Positions 6,834 to 9,388 of a stretch of 9,388 bases of DNA are shown in pieces. Both the position numbers and the translations under genes were made by a program. Numbering within the stretch: the first letter of the stretch is position 1; each line of letters opens with the position of its first letter. Source of the DNA: Holosporales bacterium (lineage in GTDB: Bacteria > Pseudomonadota > Alphaproteobacteria > Paracaedibacterales > UBA11393); the NCBI GenBank assembly GCA_003542655.1, contig DPKF01000054.1, positions 1-9,388 of the forward strand. Direction: 5' to 3'. The notes under the pieces were generated by a model. It was not told where the DNA came from, made no database searches, and was given only the letters and a program-made list of their open reading frames with translations.

Positions 6834-7358
6834 TTAGTTTTGCATATTTCCATAACGACTAATAATAAAGTCCATTTGTGCTTGTGAGCACATACCTAAT
6901 TGCACTGGGTTTTGTGGTTTAATATTTTGTGAATTCCAGTGTGTTTTCATCTTAATTGCTTTAATTGTTGGCTTTGTTGTGCTTAGCAACTCACAAATTT
7001 TTGATTCTGGTATATTTGGATAATATTTTAAAAGCCATGCGATCGCATCAGGACGGTCACCACGTTTTGACACAGCAACATAGCGTGTTTTTTTACCACC
7101 TAAAACATTGTCAGGCGTTACAACCTTTGTTAGCACTAAGCGTGCTTCTGTATCTGCTTCACAACGTTTAATTTCTTCGGCTGTTAGTTGATTGTTTGTA
7201 ATAGGGTTTAAACCTTTTAAGGACGACACCTCATCATCAGCGATGGCTTGAATTTCAATCATGTGCAGCCCCGTAAAAACTGATATTTGTTCAAAAGAAA
7301 GGGCTGTATTTTCAATTAACCATACAGCTGTTGCTTTTGGCATTAATGGTGCTGTCAT
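6834..7358 (-). CDS. trcR: DUF1013 / TrcR-type cell-cycle transcriptional regulator
   Basis: A 174-residue protein of the alphaproteobacterial DUF1013 family, also named TrcR, cell cycle transcriptional regulator. The N-terminus MTAPLMPKATAVWLIENTALSFEQI followed by TGLHMIEIQAIADDEV is the family hallmark. It resembles a helix-turn-helix (about 20-42). Then come NQLTAEEIKRCEAD, the basic KKTRYVAVSKRGDRPDAIAWLLK, and a second helix-turn-helix-like stretch (about 117-140, ESKICELLSTTKPTIKAIK). There is no membrane segment, so it is cytoplasmic. The start is supported by GAGGA at 7368-7372, 9 bases before the ATG. livF follows after 10 bases and probably shares the transcript; the MFS gene on the other side is divergent. 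The family assignment is firm. The regulatory role comes from the family name rather than from anything visible here, and no target site could be found. Confidence 0.88.
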   Translation of the reverse strand: MTAPLMPKATAVWLIENTALSFEQISVFTGLHMIEIQAIADDEVSSLKGLNPITNNQLTAEEIKRCEADTEARLVLTKVVTPDNVLGGKKTRYVAVSKRGDRPDAIAWLLKYYPNIPESKICELLSTTKPTIKAIKMKTHWNSQNIKPQNPVQLGMCSQAQMDFIISRYGNMQN

Positions 7359-7367
7359 AATTAAATT

Positions 7368-7372
7368 TCCTC
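7368..7372 (-). promoter_or_regulatory. Ribosome binding site of trcR
   Basis: GAGGA on the minus strand, 9 bases before the ATG at 7358. It fixes the trcR start and is one of the two clear Shine-Dalgarno sequences in the window. Confidence 0.75.
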
Positions 7373-7581
7373 GTATAAAAAGTTACATTTTGCATATCAT
7401 GAAAAAACATAAAATTTAGAAAATTATGCTTTTGCATCCATGACAGCAATTTGTGAAATAATGGAATCACTACTCATACTACTAAAAAAAAACAGTACAT
7501 GCCATATAAAAAAAAGAAACTTTTTTATTGTCGTCTTCATACTATGTATGTAAGGATATCGCTATTATATAAAATAGTTAC

Positions 7582-7598
7582 GGTTTATGCTGGTTTAT
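7582..7598 (+). repeat. Tandem GGTTTAT pair at the start of the second MFS gene
   Basis: GGTTTAT occurs at 7582-7588 and again at 7592-7598, a period of 10 bases. The unit length is not a multiple of three. The ATG used for the downstream MFS gene overlaps the first copy, and the reading frame that looks natural upstream is out of phase by exactly this unit. Confidence 0.6.
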
Positions 7599-8798
7599 TA
7601 CGGTACTTTTTTAGAATTCTTCGAATTTGTTTTATTTGCACTATTGTTTCCTGTTTTAGGAAAAACACTATCAACAACCTTTACAATTGAACAACAGGCC
7701 TCACTACAATATGGTCTTTTTTGGATTGGTTTTTTAGGTAGGCCGTTTGGGGCACTTTTATTAGCACCCCTTGGCGATGGTGTTAGTCGCAAGAAAATTT
7801 TGGTCATTTCTGTTGTTGGAATGGCCTTTTCCACAATATTTTTAGGGTGTACGCCTTTTACAATTAATCCTTGGATTACAATTATTTATATTGCCATTTT
7901 TAGATTATTACAAGGTGTTTTTACTGGTGTAGAATACGCAGCTGCTACGATATATACCTACGAATCACATGAGAGTAAACAAAAACAATCTGAATCTGTT
8001 GTTTATTTAGGCAATATGGCCGTTTTTGGTACCGCTGCTGCTTATCTGGTTGGTGGGTTTTGCTATCTTGATTATTTAAATGTTATTCACTTTTGGCGCG
8101 CTGCCTTTATATTGGTCGGTTTTTTAGGCTTGTGGACTGGTGGGCTGCGCCTTATGCGACTGCCTGATAATTTTATTAAGCAAAAAATTCAACACCCCCC
8201 AATACTGAATGCATTAAAAGATAGAATTGTCATCAAACATATGGTTATTGCATTTTTTTTAACAGGCATGTCTTTTGGCCCGTGGTATTATATTACAACG
8301 TTTGTAAACACTTATGGTGTTGTCCTGTTAGAAAAAAAGGCACCGCTACCATTTTTTCTCAATGCGTTTATTTGTCTTTTTATCGCAGCCATTATTTATA
8401 GCATTGTATGGGTGCAAAAAAAGAAGCAACCATCAAACACACTTATTAAAATATATTATATTTTATTCGCAGCCTTACTAGCGCCTGCTTCTTATTGGAT
8501 ATTTAAGTCAACGTCTGCAATTGCATATATTGTGCCGCAATTATTATTAGCCATTAGCTCTCAACTCATTGTTGTCAACGTTATCGGCTTGGCGCCATCC
8601 CTATTTAATTCAGAAATACGGCTGCGTACATTTGCCATTGTTCAAACATTATCATCCAGTATATTAGGGGGAAGCGCCCCCCTTATATGCCACTGGTTAA
8701 TCATAACATTTGGGGATAAAGCATATGCATCACTTTACCCTATTACGTTAACGTTGATTTCTTTTGTCTGTTTTTCTTGGAATGCGTCTAAAAAATAA
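7587..8798 (+). CDS. MFS transporter, ProP/metabolite:H+ symporter type; N-terminus uncertain
   Basis: A 403-residue major facilitator with about 12 membrane helices. The first helix has GTFLEFFEFVLFALLFPVLG, matching the G-N-x-x-E-W-x-D-F pattern of the metabolite:H+ symporter branch (ProP, KgtP, ShiA). Motif A reads RPFGALLLAPLGDGVSRKK at 52-70. The RLLQGVFTGVEYAAATIYTYE segment (106-126) is the branch's helix-4 signature. Members import osmolytes, dicarboxylates or amino acids by proton symport; the substrate here is not evident. From ATG 7587 only five residues precede GTFLEFFEF, shorter than usual, and no ribosome site precedes it. A second frame upstream (ATG 7544, MYVRISLLYKIVTVY) would join perfectly if ten bases of the near-duplicate GGTTTAT region at 7582-7598 were absent. 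The gene may therefore be frameshifted at its start or start unusually late. It ends in the flank of the MITE-like element and is divergent from trcR. Confidence 0.8.
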   Translation: MLVYYGTFLEFFEFVLFALLFPVLGKTLSTTFTIEQQASLQYGLFWIGFLGRPFGALLLAPLGDGVSRKKILVISVVGMAFSTIFLGCTPFTINPWITIIYIAIFRLLQGVFTGVEYAAATIYTYESHESKQKQSESVVYLGNMAVFGTAAAYLVGGFCYLDYLNVIHFWRAAFILVGFLGLWTGGLRLMRLPDNFIKQKIQHPPILNALKDRIVIKHMVIAFFLTGMSFGPWYYITTFVNTYGVVLLEKKAPLPFFLNAFICLFIAAIIYSIVWVQKKKQPSNTLIKIYYILFAALLAPASYWIFKSTSAIAYIVPQLLLAISSQLIVVNVIGLAPSLFNSEIRLRTFAIVQTLSSSILGGSAPLICHWLIITFGDKAYASLYPITLTLISFVCFSWNASKK

Positions 8799-8945
8799 AG
8801 ACTGTTGCAGAAGTAGCTTTTTTGTAAAAATAGGTTGATGGTTTTTTAACCCGTATAGCGGAAATCTCGGTAGCTTGCTGCCGAGATAGGAATTTTAGGT
8901 CTGCGTAATTTATTTTTTCCTACTAAAATGCTTTTGCAACAGTCT
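8799..8945. mobile_element. MITE-like non-autonomous element
   Basis: A 147-bp segment bounded by inverted repeats: AGACTGTTGCAGAAGTAG at the left, and the reverse complement of the right end reading AGACTGTTGCAAAAGCAT. The first 11 bases are identical and 15 of 18 match overall. The left end begins directly after the stop codon of the MFS gene. It encodes no protein. Its centre is a strong hairpin at 8864-8887. The left terminus with its AATAA flank recurs at 6027-6045. Ends of the form (G)AGACTGTTGCAAAAG recall IS5/IS1031-type insertion sequences as I know them, so this could be an internally deleted IS5-family derivative. A clean target duplication is not evident (TAA at the left, CTA at the right). 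A decayed IS3 transposase abuts its right end. Confidence 0.65.
8864..8887. repeat. Strong hairpin inside the MITE-like element
   Basis: ATCTCGG and CCGAGAT form a perfect 7-bp stem. Pairing continues inward through a G-T wobble and AGC/GCT, leaving only two unpaired bases. No T-run follows on either strand, so it is not a typical intrinsic terminator, though it could stall or protect the 3' end of the MFS transcript. Such near-perfect palindromes are common in the centre of MITEs. Confidence 0.75.
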
Positions 8946-9283
8946 CTACTAATGGAAAAGTCCTTATTAATGTCTATCTGGAATCGTAACCTGCTCGTAA
9001 CCATACCCTCTTATGCACCATTCTGACAGAGGTTCTTACGTATGCATTGAAGCTACATAAAATAAAGTGTAGTATGAGCTGTAAGGGTAATTGTTGGGAT
9101 AATGCGGTGGCTGAGAGCTTTTTTATCCATCTGGAAAACTGAATTAATCTTCGCTGCACCTTTAAAACAAGGGAAGAGGAACGGCTTTATATATTTGCAT
9201 ATATTGAGTTTTTTATAATCAAGAAAGACTACATAAGCTCTCTTGGATATAAATCGCCTGCATAGTTCTAAAAAGTTGCGTAA
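8946..9283 (+). pseudogene. Decayed C-terminal fragment of an IS3-family transposase (OrfB)
   Basis: Roughly the last 110 codons of an IS3-family DDE integrase-type transposase survive, with several lesions. In order they read LLMSIWNRN (from about 8964), then LMHHSDRGSYV (9010-9042, the second catalytic Asp region, with the Gln of HSDRGSQY missing). Next, in another frame, comes KCSMSCKGNCWDNAVAESFF (9065-9124, with the catalytic Glu), then TFKTREEERLYIFAYIEFF. YNQERLH and SSLGYKSPA follow, split by two compensating frameshifts. Stops interrupt at 9140 (TGA), 9263 (TAG) and 9269 (TAA); the last two replace the usual Glu codons of SPAEFE. The natural end is probably TAA 9281-9283. The N-terminal part and OrfA are absent, because the element at 8799-8945 abuts directly. 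Reading the minus strand from 9322, TGGATCGACCCC resembles an IS3-type terminus, so the IS right end may lie there. Confidence 0.85.
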
Positions 9284-9388
9284 TTCTCACAATTAATCTT
9301 CCTATTTAGCGGGGTCGATCCAGTCCAGGGCATTGGCCAGGACAAATACACATAGAAGCAAAGAAGTATAGTCATTCCAAAAACAAGC
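9284..9388. other. Unassigned tail of the window
   Basis: About 100 bases follow the transposase remnant. The first 40 probably belong to the right end of the dead IS. The remainder contains no gene, RNA or repeat that I can recognise. A minus-strand frame is open from the window edge to a stop at 9302-9304, but its 28 codons are too few to judge. Confidence 0.4.

Noticed and set aside
7510..7526. AAAAAAG-AAA-CTTTTTT palindrome considered as a terminator
   Set aside because: The stem has a single G-C pair and lies upstream of, not downstream of, a gene on either strand.
7461..7553. 30-codon frame (MESLLILLKKN...) between trcR and the MFS gene, considered as a leader peptide
   Set aside because: It has no ribosome site, low-complexity A-T composition and no known relative; such a short frame is expected by chance here.
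8864..8887. Hairpin considered as the intrinsic terminator of the second MFS gene
   Set aside because: The stem is strong but no T-run follows, and the sequence is better explained as the core of the MITE-like element.
8974..9159. 61-codon minus-strand frame
   Set aside because: It is antisense to the recognisable IS3 transposase remnant and has no family similarity.
9302..9388. Minus-strand frame running in from the window edge and ending ...LANALDWIDPAK
   Set aside because: Only 28 codons are visible, and they overlap the probable IS right end; it cannot be supported without the sequence beyond the window.
1..9388. CRISPR arrays, tRNA or rRNA genes, riboswitches, toxin-antitoxin or defence genes
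   Set aside because: I looked for regular repeats, tRNA-like cloverleaf sequence and typical motifs on both strands and saw none.

Overview
The window is an AT-rich stretch of bacterial chromosome that reads as alphaproteobacterial. The support is SdhB with the class-typical N-terminus MVQFSLPKNSRI, a DUF1013/TrcR-type regulator (a family I know from alphaproteobacteria), a phasin, an EnvZ-like kinase of the alphaproteobacterial type, and a YejB permease. The low GC, decayed insertion sequences, many transporters and scattered single members of usually clustered systems fit a host-associated lineage such as Holosporales or a relative. That placement is inference; the sequence does not fix the genus.

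Layout. 1-122: no recognisable gene. 123-914 (+): sdhB, the iron-sulfur subunit of succinate dehydrogenase. 1028-1618 (-) and 1653-2975 (-): a phasin lying directly downstream of an orphan EnvZ-like histidine kinase, probably one transcript. 3154-3540 (+): acpS, divergent from the kinase and with a visible promoter. 3553-4638 (-): yejB, a peptide/microcin C-type ABC permease, without yejA, yejE or yejF. 4752-5936 (-): a Bcr/CflA-type MFS drug exporter. 6107-6823 (-) and 6834-7358 (-): livF and trcR, 10 bases apart and probably co-transcribed from a promoter upstream of trcR. 7587-8798 (+): an MFS transporter of the ProP/metabolite:H+ symporter type whose N-terminus is uncertain and may be frameshifted. 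8799-9388: no intact gene. It holds a 147-bp MITE-like element with terminal inverted repeats and a strong internal hairpin, then the decayed C-terminal part of an IS3-family transposase, then about 100 bases that I cannot assign.

How the genes relate. They are mostly unrelated housekeeping and transport functions: respiration/TCA cycle (sdhB), lipid synthesis (acpS), carbon-storage granules (phasin), envelope sensing (kinase), cell-cycle-type regulation (trcR) and four transport genes of different families. Two of the transport genes (yejB, livF) are single parts of multi-subunit ABC systems whose partners must be elsewhere, which suggests broken-up operons. Clear Shine-Dalgarno sequences are seen only before the phasin and trcR.

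I do not see an undescribed defence, mobile or biosynthetic system. The observations most worth checking are the MITE-like element and its second partial copy upstream of the Bcr/CflA gene, the possible frameshifting 10-bp quasi-duplication at the start of the second MFS gene, the orphan kinase/phasin pair, and the isolated yejB and livF.
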